A stretch of DNA of 64,000 nt from positions 18,532 to 82,531 of the forward strand of contig MUGG01000214.1 in NCBI GenBank assembly GCA_002148405.1, given 5' to 3'. A program made the position numbers and the translations under genes. The notes beneath the pieces were generated by a model. The model was not told where the DNA came from. It searched no databases and was given only the letters and a program-made list of their open reading frames with translations. Below are positions 9,239-17,512 of the stretch, piece after piece. Origin of the DNA: Alkalinema sp. CACIAM 70d. GTDB taxonomy: Bacteria > Cyanobacteriota > Cyanobacteriia > Leptolyngbyales > Leptolyngbyaceae. The number at the start of each line of letters is the position of its first letter. Within the stretch, counting starts at the first letter, position 1.

Positions 9239-9505
9239 AGAACTTTAGATATCGGAGTTACGACGGGTTGGGCAATGAGAGAACGAACTGGAATTGATGC
9301 TTAGAAATTAACCCACTTGAGACACACATACCGCTAGTCGGTGAAACGTCTCTGTCTGAGCTTACCGTGTTTCTGCAAATTCAAAATTTCTACCCTCAGC
9401 AGCTTGGGCGATCGCAGGTAGCTAAGTGGTTGCAAAACACCAGGATGCTCAAATCAGCCTGAATTGTCAAATTTTTCTGACATAGCTGATCTCGATAAAT
9501 ACCTA

Positions 9506-9527
9506 TTTGTCATGAAATCATGACAAA
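9506..9527. promoter_or_regulatory. Perfect palindrome, operator-like
   Basis: TTTGTCATGA is followed after 2 bases by its exact complement TCATGACAAA. The 10-bp arms sit in the 452-bp divergent intergenic region between the permease gene (8453-9238) and the DUF4912 gene (9691-10929). The form suits a dimeric repressor, but the regulator is unknown. Confidence 0.5.
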
Positions 9528-9532
9528 ACGAT

Positions 9533-9585
9533 CCCCGAAACCCCAGTAAAACGGTTGAAACCTTGATAAAACGATCGTTTCGGGG
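9533..9585. promoter_or_regulatory. Long-range inverted repeat upstream of the DUF4912 gene
   Basis: CCCCGAAAC (9533-9541) is exactly complementary to GTTTCGGGG (9577-9585), with 35 bases between them that contain near-repeats of AAAACG. If transcribed this would form a stem in a leader about 100 bases before the GGAG site and ATG at 9691. Confidence 0.4.
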
Positions 9586-9690
9586 GTTGATCCCCAAGAA
9601 GAATCCGTGCACTATAGGCTCAAGGATTTGTGATCCCCCATTCGGCTAAAACGTTCGGCTGAAAAATCGGCTAAAGAAATTGGAGGTGCC

Positions 9691-10929
9691 ATGATTCAAG
9701 AAGGAATTCCATTGAGTGAGATGACGCTGCGCCAGCTACGCCGAGTAGCCAGCGCCGTGGGCGTCTCCCGTTACAGTCGAATGCGGAAGGATCAGCTACT
9801 CACCGCGATCGTGGCTAGACAAGGATCCGAAGAAGCCGCGATCGAAGCCTCAAAGTATGGTTTGCAAGCTGCCGCAGTTGAGAATATTGAAATGCCCCTA
9901 GCTGACCTGACCCTCGCTGATGTTGATGAAGCCCTGTCCGATTTGCCCGGTGGCTACGGTGAAAGCCGGATTGTCTTGCTGCCCCGCGACCCCCAATGGG
10001 CCTACGCTTACTGGGATATCCCGAATGAGCACAAGGATGAGTTGCGTCGGCAAGGTGGCCAACAGTTAGCATTGCGCCTGTATGACGTAACCGACATTAA
10101 TGTCAACTACCAAGCACCCCACAGCTTGCAGGAGTACAGTTGCGATGAACTGTCTCGGGAGTGGTACCTGCCTGTTCCAGTCAGCGATCGCGATTATGTC
10201 GTGGAGATTGGCTATCGGGCTTGGGATGGTCGTTGGCTCAGTTTGGCTCGTTCAGCAGCCGTTCGTATTCCTCCGGTGTACCCCTCCGATTGGATCGAAG
10301 ATCACTTCCTGACCATTTCCTGGGAAGAAGATTTGGCCGGGAAGACCTTTGCAGAGCTGGTTCCCCCCAGCAAGAAGGTTGCGGCAATGGCGGCACAGGG
10401 TGGAGTTGGAACGCACGAAGAAATGTTTGGTTTGGCTGGCGATGTTGAAGCCATGCGAGTTGCTGGATCTCTCTACGGTTCCATGCAGCACGTGCCGGGC
10501 TCGGTGGCGGGTTCAATTCAGCACATCGAGAGCCTCAGCTCCTATGTCTTCCCCTCAGGTGTGGGCATGTGGGCTATCCCGACGGTGTCTGGTCTGACCA
10601 TGTCGGGCGCTGGTTTCTCAGCTTCGGCAGCGCCTCCCCGTCCTCGCAAGTTCTGGTTGATTGCCGATGCTGAATTGATCGTCTATGGTGCAACTGAGCC
10701 GGATGCAACCGTTTACGTCGATGGCAAACCCATCAAGCTCAATTCCGACGGAACCTTCCGTTTCCAGATGTCCTTCCAAGATGGCGTGCTTAACTTCCCC
10801 ATCTTTGCGGTGGCGGCAGATGGTGAGCAAAACCGGGCAATTCACATGAACTTTGAGCGGCAAACCTTGGAACGTCGGACGAACACCAAGGAAGAAGCGA
10901 TCGAAGAATGGATCGATATTCCTTCCTAG
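9691..10929 (+). CDS. DUF4912-domain protein with N-terminal Rho_N/SAP-like helix motif
   Basis: The 412-residue product starts with a Rho_N/SAP-like nucleic-acid-binding motif (LSEMTLRQLRRVASAVGVS followed by RMRKDQLLTAI, residues about 8-45). DUF4912 follows at about 85-210, with RIVLLPRDPQWAYAYWDIP, the LRLYDVTDI strand and DYVVEIGYRAWDGRW. The rest is a less conserved Gly/Ser-rich region, a strand-rich segment with IYGATEPDATVYVDGKPI-like sequence (about 330-385) and an acidic tail. DUF4912 proteins are widespread in cyanobacteria but have no established function. The start has a GGAGG site 6-8 bases upstream. Confidence 0.8.
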   Translation: MIQEGIPLSEMTLRQLRRVASAVGVSRYSRMRKDQLLTAIVARQGSEEAAIEASKYGLQAAAVENIEMPLADLTLADVDEALSDLPGGYGESRIVLLPRDPQWAYAYWDIPNEHKDELRRQGGQQLALRLYDVTDINVNYQAPHSLQEYSCDELSREWYLPVPVSDRDYVVEIGYRAWDGRWLSLARSAAVRIPPVYPSDWIEDHFLTISWEEDLAGKTFAELVPPSKKVAAMAAQGGVGTHEEMFGLAGDVEAMRVAGSLYGSMQHVPGSVAGSIQHIESLSSYVFPSGVGMWAIPTVSGLTMSGAGFSASAAPPRPRKFWLIADAELIVYGATEPDATVYVDGKPIKLNSDGTFRFQMSFQDGVLNFPIFAVAADGEQNRAIHMNFERQTLERRTNTKEEAIEEWIDIPS

Positions 10930-10933
10930 ACCG

Positions 10934-10978
10934 TTGCTTGAAAGTTGATTGCTTGAAAGTTGATTGCTTGAAAGTTGA
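10934..10978. repeat. 15-bp tandem repeat, three exact copies
   Basis: TTGCTTGAAAGTTGA occurs three times in a row directly after the stop of the DUF4912 gene (which ends at 10929). It belongs to the same class of short intergenic stutters seen through the window. Confidence 0.95.
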
Positions 10979-11040
10979 TTGAGGTTAGCAACTGGCCGTG
11001 TGTAAAGCCTCAATAAACTTTGCGGAATTTGCGTCTCCCA

Positions 11041-11174
11041 GTCCGTAGGGAGCATTAGCTAAGCATCCAACGGTCGCCAGTGAACGCTGAAAGCTACAGC
11101 GATCGTTGAGAATGCTCCCTCTAGCAAGTTTGATCTCTCCCTTCCTGTCCCCTGGCAATTGCTGGGGGCTTTTT
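11041..11174 (+). ncRNA. Candidate structured small RNA of unknown family
   Basis: AGGGAGCATT (11047-11056) pairs exactly with AATGCTCCCT (11111-11120). Inside it CAACGGTCGC (11068-11077) pairs with GCGATCGTTG (11099-11108) over 10 positions with one G-U. A small CAG/CTG hairpin caps it. About 30 bases downstream is a terminator hairpin and U-run. The segment lies between the DUF4912 gene and an opposite-strand gene and has no convincing frame of its own on the plus strand. It may be an independent small RNA or the processed 3' end of the DUF4912 transcript. The 5' end is not known; no promoter is assigned. Confidence 0.45.
11149..11174 (+). terminator. Rho-independent terminator
   Basis: CCCCTGGC and GCTGGGGG form an 8-bp stem (with U-G and G-U pairs in the middle) around an AATT loop, followed directly by CTTTTT. 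It would end transcription coming from the DUF4912 gene or from the candidate small RNA. Confidence 0.7.
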
Positions 11175-11268
11175 ATGGAGTCCCCCAATTCGTCCACAGG
11201 ATCTGCGATCGAAATCATTTTCCATAGCAATGACTCACCGCACCCTCTGCCTTGAACTGGGCAACTGT

Positions 11269-11493
11269 CTAAAATTTCTCCAACTGATCTTGGTAAATTT
11301 GGTGGAGTAAATGCTCCAATGGTTCTTCAGGGCAATACTCAACCAATTGCTCAAATACGTCTAACAATTTTGCGGCACTGTCCCCCAGCATTGGACTCAA
11401 GCCCCACACGTCCTGCACCCAATCCTGGGCAGTAGAGTCATCAAAAATAACTCGTTCTAGCAACTGCTTGGCTTCTGTTTTAGAAATTGCCAT
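11269..11493 (-). CDS. Small hypothetical protein
   Basis: The preferred start is the ATG at 11493 (MAISKTEAKQLLERVIF), giving 74 residues; an upstream in-frame extension to 11514 adds an unlikely leader. The product is helical and acidic (LLDVFEQLVEYCPEEPLEHLLHQIY) with no membrane segment or signal. It is not assigned to a family. Codon use and helical periodicity favour a real gene. Confidence 0.5.
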   Translation of the reverse strand: MAISKTEAKQLLERVIFDDSTAQDWVQDVWGLSPMLGDSAAKLLDVFEQLVEYCPEEPLEHLLHQIYQDQLEKF

Positions 11494-11704
11494 GGTGGGT
11501 GATGATCTGTACAAATTAGGGACGGGCAGGGTTTGCTCTGCCCCTATGATTCTAAAGGAGAATTGCGCTGGAATCAGGGGGAACTCAGACTCTCACAATG
11601 GAGGGATAGCGAGGTGTCCCCTCTGCCTTGTAACCTAGACCCTGTAGGCTACTGTCTAAAACGTCCCTAAAACGTCCCCGTCTGAAACGTTCCCGTCTGA
11701 AACT

Positions 11705-12271
11705 ATGACGCCCCAAGAAATTCCCAACATTCTAGCCACGCTCTTTGGCGATCGCGCCCAAGCCTTAGCCCCTGGTTCCTATCAAATTGAGCAGGACGGT
11801 TTCCGTCTATTGGTTTTACTATCGGATGATCAGACCTGGCTACGGATGCTAGTCCCGATCTCACCTGCCGTAGAAGCACAGGCATTTTTGCAGGAGTTGC
11901 TGGAAGCCAACTTTGACGAAACCCAGGAAATCCGCTACGCCATCCAACAAGACGTTCTATGGGCAGTCTTTCACCATGCCTGTGAAAGTTTAACGCCGGA
12001 AGACTTCAAGGCTGCCATTCAACGCTTGATTATGCTGTTTCAAGAGGGGTTAAATACTGTCTTTAACACCTTCATTGAAAAACAGGTTCGTCAAATCATC
12101 AAAGTAGCCAAGTTGCAAGGGCAGACAATGGAGGCCACTTTGCAAACTTTGGAGCACTTTTATACTGAAGGAGTCATGGGAGATTTGGAAGACAGCGAAG
12201 CCACAAAACAGCAAACCTTGGCCGCATGGCGCTACCAATTAGAACGATTGTGGCCTGAGGTGGATCCTTAA
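11705..12271 (+). CDS. Hypothetical protein, possibly YbjN/secretion-chaperone-like fold
   Basis: The 188-residue product is not recognised as a named protein. The first two thirds (IPNILATLFGDRAQALAPG, then FRLLVLLSDDQTWLRMLVPI, FLQELLEANFDET, DVLWAVFHHACESL, FKAAIQRLIMLFQEG) have the alternating helix-strand-helix pattern of YbjN-like or type III chaperone-like folds; this is a guess from pattern alone. The last third is a long, mostly charged helix containing a TEGVMGDLEDSE turn. The ATG at 11705 gives a start close to the fold's first helix. Confidence 0.55.
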   Translation: MTPQEIPNILATLFGDRAQALAPGSYQIEQDGFRLLVLLSDDQTWLRMLVPISPAVEAQAFLQELLEANFDETQEIRYAIQQDVLWAVFHHACESLTPEDFKAAIQRLIMLFQEGLNTVFNTFIEKQVRQIIKVAKLQGQTMEATLQTLEHFYTEGVMGDLEDSEATKQQTLAAWRYQLERLWPEVDP

Positions 12272-12282
12272 GATGACTAGAT

Positions 12283-12425
12283 GTTCGAATTACTCGATTC
12301 GCATCACTAAACGTTTGTATCGCTAAACGTTCGTATCGCTAAATGTTCGTATCGCTAAACGTCGGAATCATGAAATGTTCGCCTTACTAAGCATTCGTAT
12401 CACTAAATGTTCAACAAATGTTCAA
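12283..12425. repeat. Degenerate tandem array of about 16-17 bp units
   Basis: The unit CGTATCGCTAAACGTT recurs with drift about eight times (for example TCACTAAACGTTTGTATCG, CGCTAAACGTTCGTATCG, CGCTAAATGTTCGTATCG, CTTACTAAGCATTCGTATCA). It occupies about half of the space between the gene ending at 12271 and the Nudix gene starting at 12580. No gene is seen in this stretch. Confidence 0.85.
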
Positions 12426-12579
12426 CTATATTTTTGAGTCGATCTTTAAGTCGATCGAGGTGCAATGCTCATCTAGGTTCATTCAGTTTGAACTGTCATT
12501 CCATTAATCTACCATTCCATTAAAAGGTCGATGTCATGGTAATTCAAATGAATCCGAGTCAGGGGAGAGGTGTGCAAAC

Positions 12580-13137
12580 GTGGAAACCATGAGACAGGTA
12601 TTTTTTCCCGATCGTGCAAGTTTACGTTCCTACTTATTGCAAGTTGCGGCAGAAGACAATTTAGAAGCGTTAGCCACCAGCGATCGGGTGTTGAATTTTC
12701 GCCATGTTCCTATCAAAGTTGGCGTGACAGGTTATGTTCTGAAGGGCGATCGCATTCTGTTGTTGGAGCGATCGAACTTGGTGCAATTTCCCGGCAAGTG
12801 GAGCACAGTTTCAGGTTACATCGATAATATTGATTGGATTCACGATCGACCCCAATTTTGTCGTGATCATCTCATCCAGGAATTTCAGGAAGAAGTTGGC
12901 TGGCAATTATCTGATGAAACAGCCTTGCGGGAATGTGGTACCTATACGATCGATGAACCGGGCGTTAAATTACATTTGGAAATGTTTGCTCTAGAGTTTG
13001 ACCAAGCAGTACCCGAAATTCGACTGAATGGTGAACATACAGCCTACCAATGGCAGTCGCTTAATCAATTAGCAGCCCTTGAACCGATTTTGATGCCTCA
13101 CTTTATTCCAGCATTACAGGTCGCGGGGCTATTGTGA
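12580..13137 (+). CDS. Nudix hydrolase-like protein with an unusual Nudix box
   Basis: The 185-residue protein has a Nudix fold signature: strands with IKVGVTGYVLKGDRILLLER, then FPGKWSTVSGYID and a Nudix-box helix. The box is atypical: after the Gly there is Asp in place of the first Glu, extra residues are inserted, and REUxEExGU reads QEFQEEVGW, so the Arg is Gln while the Glu residues are kept. Substrate is not predictable, and catalysis is plausible but not certain. GTG at 12580 is favoured, because AGGGGAGAGG ends 9 bases upstream; an ATG at 12589 is the alternative. Confidence 0.75.
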   Translation: METMRQVFFPDRASLRSYLLQVAAEDNLEALATSDRVLNFRHVPIKVGVTGYVLKGDRILLLERSNLVQFPGKWSTVSGYIDNIDWIHDRPQFCRDHLIQEFQEEVGWQLSDETALRECGTYTIDEPGVKLHLEMFALEFDQAVPEIRLNGEHTAYQWQSLNQLAALEPILMPHFIPALQVAGLL

Positions 13138-13189
13138 TCGGCATAGTACAGGCGTTTATGTGTTCATCAGCTTGTTCACTTCAATCGTT

Positions 13190-13597
13190 ATGGATCAGAC
13201 TCAGCCCACTCTCCTAGAGATTTTGCGCCAAGACTACGATCGTTTCCCCAACGATCAAACCTATAGCATTTACGCAGCGGACGTGTTTTTCAAAGATCCG
13301 CTGAACGAATTTCGGGGCGTCGATCGCTATCGCCAGATGATTGGTTTCATTCAACAATGGTTTCGTGAAGTCCGGCTGGACTTGCACCATATCACCCAAG
13401 ACGGCCCCAACCTTCGCACCGACTGGACGTTGCACTGGACAACGCCCCTCCCCTGGCAACCCCGCATCGCCATTTCCGGCTGGAGCGAGCTAATTACCAA
13501 CGAACAGGGACTAATTATTTCCCACATTGACTACTGGCACTGTTCCCGCTGGTCTGTCCTACAACAGCATTTCCCCTGGCGCAGTTCCTCTCCCTAA
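13190..13597 (+). CDS. DUF2358 protein
   Basis: The 135-residue product beginning MDQTQPTLLEILRQDYDRF matches the DUF2358 family of cyanobacteria and plastids, which has an NTF2-like look: YSIYAADVFFKDPLNEFRG, a middle strand pair (LDLHHITQDGPNLRTDWTL) and a final HIDYWHCSRWSVL. The function is unknown. The frame could extend to 13160, but the ATG at 13190 matches where the family's homology starts. It lies 52 bases after the Nudix gene on the same strand. Confidence 0.75.
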   Translation: MDQTQPTLLEILRQDYDRFPNDQTYSIYAADVFFKDPLNEFRGVDRYRQMIGFIQQWFREVRLDLHHITQDGPNLRTDWTLHWTTPLPWQPRIAISGWSELITNEQGLIISHIDYWHCSRWSVLQQHFPWRSSSP

Positions 13598-13734
13598 TTC
13601 TCTCCACTCTCCCACACCCCTACCCTCTCGCCTTTCCCATTCCCAACCCAACCGCCCGGAAATCCAATCCCTGTGCCACAATGAGAATAAGTTAAAAAAC
13701 GTAAACATTGCTCAGAGTAGGAATTCAGACTCCC

Positions 13735-14925
13735 ATGCGTGTAATTTTGATGACCGGAAAAGGTGGCGTAGGCAAAACGTCTGTTGCGGCTGCCACTGGC
13801 CTGCGTTGTGCAGAGCTGGGTTACAAGACGCTGGTGTTAAGTACTGATCCAGCTCACTCTTTGGCTGATAGTTTTGATATGGAACTGGGCCACGATCCGC
13901 GATCGGTGCGGCCTAATCTGTGGGGCGCAGAACTTGATGCGCTCATGGAACTGGAAGGCAACTGGGGCGCGGTGAAACGTTATATCACCCAAGTGTTGCA
14001 AGCGCGGGGACTGGAAGGCGTCCAAGCGGAAGAGCTGGCAATTCTGCCGGGGATGGATGAAATTTTTGGCCTAGTGCGGATGAAACGCCACTACGACGAA
14101 GGCGAGTATGATGTACTGATTATTGATTCGGCTCCGACCGGGACAGCCCTGCGGTTGCTGAGTTTGCCGGAAGTGGGCGGCTGGTACATGCGTAAGTTTT
14201 ATAAGCCGTTTCAAGGTATGTCCATGGCCTTGCGCCCGATCGTGGAGCCGTTGTTCCGACCGATCGCGGGGTTTTCCTTGCCGGATAAGGAAGTCATGGA
14301 TGCGCCCTACGAGTTCTATGAGCAGATCGAAGCCTTAGAAAAGGTACTGACCGATCCGACTAAAACTTCGGTGCGGTTGGTCATGAATCCAGAAAAGATG
14401 GTGATTAAGGAATCGCTACGGGCCCACGCTTATTTAAGTTTATACAACGTAGCTACGGATTTAGTGATTGCCAATCGCATCATTCCAGATAGCGTTCAAG
14501 ATCCTTTCTTCCAACGTTGGAAGGAAAACCAACAGCAATACAAACAGGAAATCCATGACAACTTCCGACCTTTGCCAATTAAGGAAGTGCCATTGTACTC
14601 CGAGGAGATGTGTGGCCTGGCAGCCCTCGATCGCTTGAAGGATACGCTGTTTGGAGCAACGGAAGATCCCACCCAAGTGTATTACCGAGAAACGACCTTA
14701 CGGGTAGTACAGCAGGATAATCAGTACAGTTTAGAAATGTATTTACCCGGCATTGAGAAAAGCAAAATCGAACTGAGCAAGACAGGCGATGAGTTGAATG
14801 TTCGGATTGGTAACCATCGCCGCAATTTAGTGTTGCCGCAAGCGTTGGCCGCGTTGCAACCATCGGGAGCAAAAATGGAGGAGGATTACCTCAAGATTCG
14901 CTTTGCTGATCCTGCCAGACTCTGA
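13735..14925 (+). CDS. ArsA/Get3-family ATPase with C-terminal Hsp20-like domain
   Basis: From the ATG at 13735 the protein is 396 residues. The deviant Walker A GKGGVGKT (about residues 8-15), DPAHSLADSF and IIDSAPTGTALRLL mark an ArsA/Get3-type ATPase. The last about 85 residues (LRVVQQDNQYSLEMYLPGI to EDYLKIRFADPARL) form an alpha-crystallin/Hsp20-like domain, the ArsA_HSP20 arrangement known in cyanobacteria. The cysteine ligands of arsenite pumps are absent, so a chaperone or membrane-protein-targeting role is more likely than arsenite export. A TTG at 13708 is a weaker alternative start. The gene stands alone. Confidence 0.9.
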   Translation: MRVILMTGKGGVGKTSVAAATGLRCAELGYKTLVLSTDPAHSLADSFDMELGHDPRSVRPNLWGAELDALMELEGNWGAVKRYITQVLQARGLEGVQAEELAILPGMDEIFGLVRMKRHYDEGEYDVLIIDSAPTGTALRLLSLPEVGGWYMRKFYKPFQGMSMALRPIVEPLFRPIAGFSLPDKEVMDAPYEFYEQIEALEKVLTDPTKTSVRLVMNPEKMVIKESLRAHAYLSLYNVATDLVIANRIIPDSVQDPFFQRWKENQQQYKQEIHDNFRPLPIKEVPLYSEEMCGLAALDRLKDTLFGATEDPTQVYYRETTLRVVQQDNQYSLEMYLPGIEKSKIELSKTGDELNVRIGNHRRNLVLPQALAALQPSGAKMEEDYLKIRFADPARL

Positions 14926-15049
14926 TTAGGGACTCGTCTCTCCAATCTTACCCACGATCGACTGACTAGATTCATAAGGTAGATGGGTAGGGTCTCAGTC
15001 ACACCCCCTACCCATCACCCACTTGGGATTTGATTGGCACGCTGTTCCC

Positions 15050-15688
15050 TTACCTGTATTCGCTCACTTGCTGAAACAATTGCTGCACCAGCTCCAAGTT
15101 CTTATCCCCCGGTTGATGCTCCACGCCACTAGAGAGATCGATTCCCTGGGGCTGAATCAACGTCAGAGCCTCACGGACATTGTGAGGCGTCAGTCCCCCT
15201 GCCAATAGCCACGGCTTCCCAGGACGAAATGCCTGCAACGTTTGCCAATCCAGCGTTTTGCCCGTGCCCCCGCCCAGGGTTGGGTGATAGGCATCCAGCA
15301 ACAACCAATCCACATGGGGCTCATACAGTTGTGTATAGTCCAGATCGTCGATCGTGCGAATCCGGAACGCTTTAATTAACTCCACCTCAGGCAACAACTC
15401 CCGCAACCGATCGCAATCCTCCGTCGATTCGTTCCCGTGCAGTTGGATACTCGTCAACCCGGCAACCTGGACAATCTCCACGATCGCATCGATTTCCTCA
15501 TTCATAAACACCCCCACCCGCACCACTGTCTCCGGCAAGGCTGCTCCAATGGCCCGGATCTGCTGCGGGGTCACATAGCGAGGCGACGGGGGCACACAGA
15601 TAAACCCGAGGGAATGGGCTCCCACTGCCGCGATCGCCTGCCCTTGCTCAGGCCGAGTAATGCCACAGATTTTGATACGCAAAGCCAT
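15050..15688 (-). CDS. trpF: Phosphoribosylanthranilate isomerase
   Basis: The 212-residue TIM-barrel protein carries the TrpF signatures: KICGIT at residue about 6-11 (the catalytic Cys), SPRYV, SIQLHGNE, LLLDAY with the conserved Asp (about 125-135), GGTGKT, LAGGL and GIDLSSGVE. It catalyses the Amadori rearrangement of N-(5-phosphoribosyl)anthranilate in tryptophan synthesis. Length is normal. It is not linked to other trp genes here, which is common in cyanobacteria. Confidence 0.95.
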   Translation of the reverse strand: MALRIKICGITRPEQGQAIAAVGAHSLGFICVPPSPRYVTPQQIRAIGAALPETVVRVGVFMNEEIDAIVEIVQVAGLTSIQLHGNESTEDCDRLRELLPEVELIKAFRIRTIDDLDYTQLYEPHVDWLLLDAYHPTLGGGTGKTLDWQTLQAFRPGKPWLLAGGLTPHNVREALTLIQPQGIDLSSGVEHQPGDKNLELVQQLFQQVSEYR

Positions 15689-16009
15689 GAAATATCGTCC
15701 CAGGAAAATAGTAACCTAACCCTTGAAACCCAGCCCTATCAACATTCCAGTGAAGCCAATAGGTCAGCCTGATCCCAAAAAACATCACAGAATTCTGACG
15801 CTTCGTTGCAAAACTTAATCAGTTTGTTAACTCTTCAAACGATTGATCGAGATTAGTCAATCTATATCCCTATAATCCCATTAATGGTAATTCGCACCAA
15901 TCCACAACGGTGTTGCTCTCATTCCACGACTCTGATGTGCGGAACGCGAGTTGCCAAAAATTCGAAGTGTTGTCATGGTTCTGGTTGATGGGGTTTCCTT
16001 CAGCCAGTT

Positions 16010-16043
16010 TTTATTTGTAGGTACTGTTTATTTGTAGGTACTG
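16010..16043. repeat. 17-bp tandem duplication
   Basis: TTTATTTGTAGGTACTG is present twice without a gap (16010-16026 and 16027-16043). Confidence 0.95.
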
Positions 16044-16063
16044 TTTTTATCGCTAGGTTCTAC

Positions 16064-16097
16064 CCAGAAACTGTCGCTAGCCAGAAACTGTCGCTAG
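16064..16097. repeat. 17-bp tandem duplication
   Basis: CCAGAAACTGTCGCTAG is present twice without a gap (16064-16080 and 16081-16097), 20 bases after another tandem duplication. Confidence 0.95.
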
Positions 16098-16195
16098 GGG
16101 GCAATCCCCCCAAGAGCTGGGAGGGTTTCCGGGGCAGTTTGCTGAAGCCTCCGTTTACACTAGAGAAAACGGCACCTTAAATCCCCCGAAATCCC

Positions 16196-17512
16196 ATGCA
16201 AACTGGTTGGCGCATTGGCTCCCTCTTTAAAATTCCGCTTTATATCGATCCCTCGTGGTTCCTCATTGTCGGGTGGATCACCTTTCGCGATGGCCTCGTT
16301 TGGCAGCAGAGCCACCCAAGTTGGAATGCAGGAGTTGCCTATGGCGCAGGCTTCGTCATGGCGTTGTTGCTGTTTGGCTCTGTCCTGCTCCATGAATTGG
16401 GCCACAGCCTCGTCGCCAAATCTAAGGGCATCGATGTCACCTCGATCCGCCTCTTTCTCTTTGGGGGAGTCGCCTCGATCGAAAGGGAACCCGCCAAACC
16501 GACGGACATGCTACAAGTCGCGATCGCGGGGCCGTTGGTCAGCTTTGGACTATGGTTGCTCTTCACCGGGGTGGGGTTATTCCTACCGTTCTCCACAAAC
16601 CCGCTGTGGGTAGTGCTGTCGATCGTGCTGTCCAGCCTTGCCACGCTGAATCTCACCTTAGTGATGTTTAACCTGATTCCGGGCTTACCCCTCGATGGCG
16701 GCCAAATGCTGAAAGCGATCGTGTGGAAATATAGTGGCGATTATCTGACTGGGGCTCACTGGGCCGCCAGAACGGGGCTGTGGCTGGGCTGGGTGATCAG
16801 CTTAGTGGGCTTTGCCGATGTTCTGGGCATTACCGCAGAATTAGGATTACCCTCCGTTATCGGCATTTGGGGAATTTTGATTGGCTGGTTTATGCGGCGG
16901 AATGCCTTGAATGCCGATCGCTTTACCGATGTGCAGGAAACGTTACTTAAGATCGAAGCGCAAACTGTGATGACCCGTGACTTTCGGGTGTTGGATGCCG
17001 AAATGAGCCTGCGGCAATTTGCGGAGGAAATGATTTTAAACGAAAATCCCAAAGGCATGTTATTCGCGGCGTCCGATGGGCGATATCGCGGCTGGGTCAG
17101 TGCAGACATGCTGCAATCGGTGGAACGGAGCCAATGGGATCACCAAACCCTGCGGGACATTGCCATCCCTCTGACGACCATTCCATCAGTCATTGAAAAA
17201 ACATCGCTAGCAGAAACGATTCACAAAATGGAAACGCAATCGCTGAACCAAATCACGGTTCTGACGCCTGCGGGGGCAGTGGCTGGAGTGATCGATCGCG
17301 GTGACATCACCCGAAACGTGGGAGAACAGCTTGGATTTGCCGTATCTCCCGTCCTGATCAAGCAAGTGAAATCGTCGGGAGCCTATCCGCCGGGGTTACC
17401 CCTGGGGGCGATCGCTGCAACGGTGATGACGCTGCAAGCCGATCGTAAAGTGGGCAATCTTCCCACACAATCCGAGACCTCCGCTACCCCCCCCACGGAA
17501 TCCCATCACTAG
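16196..17512 (+). CDS. Site-2 protease family (M50) membrane metalloprotease with CBS domains
   Basis: The 438-residue protein has a membrane zinc-protease core: LLHELGHSLVAKSKGID (HExxH, about residue 65), several hydrophobic segments, and NLIPGLPLDGGQML with the third zinc-ligand Asp. Residues about 245-375 hold a CBS pair (QTVMTRDFRVLDAEMSL; LNQITVLTPAGAVAGVIDR). This is the Rip3-like or MJ0392-like arrangement, where CBS domains sense nucleotides. Such proteases cut membrane-bound regulators; the target is unknown. Its stop overlaps the stop of the convergent desC gene by 4 bases. Confidence 0.9.
   Translation: MQTGWRIGSLFKIPLYIDPSWFLIVGWITFRDGLVWQQSHPSWNAGVAYGAGFVMALLLFGSVLLHELGHSLVAKSKGIDVTSIRLFLFGGVASIEREPAKPTDMLQVAIAGPLVSFGLWLLFTGVGLFLPFSTNPLWVVLSIVLSSLATLNLTLVMFNLIPGLPLDGGQMLKAIVWKYSGDYLTGAHWAARTGLWLGWVISLVGFADVLGITAELGLPSVIGIWGILIGWFMRRNALNADRFTDVQETLLKIEAQTVMTRDFRVLDAEMSLRQFAEEMILNENPKGMLFAASDGRYRGWVSADMLQSVERSQWDHQTLRDIAIPLTTIPSVIEKTSLAETIHKMETQSLNQITVLTPAGAVAGVIDRGDITRNVGEQLGFAVSPVLIKQVKSSGAYPPGLPLGAIAATVMTLQADRKVGNLPTQSETSATPPTESHH

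Larger units (their letters stand above)
15689..16195. other. Intergenic stretch before the site-2 protease gene
   Basis: No gene is supported in about 500 bases. The stretch contains two consecutive 17-bp tandem duplications (16010-16043 and 16064-16097) and an AT-rich segment near 15830-15890 that could hold promoters. Nothing else is recognised. Confidence 0.5.

Noticed and set aside
10985..11230. Minus-strand 81-codon frame over the small-RNA candidate
   Set aside because: The product has no recognisable features and the DNA symmetry is better explained by RNA structure on the plus strand.
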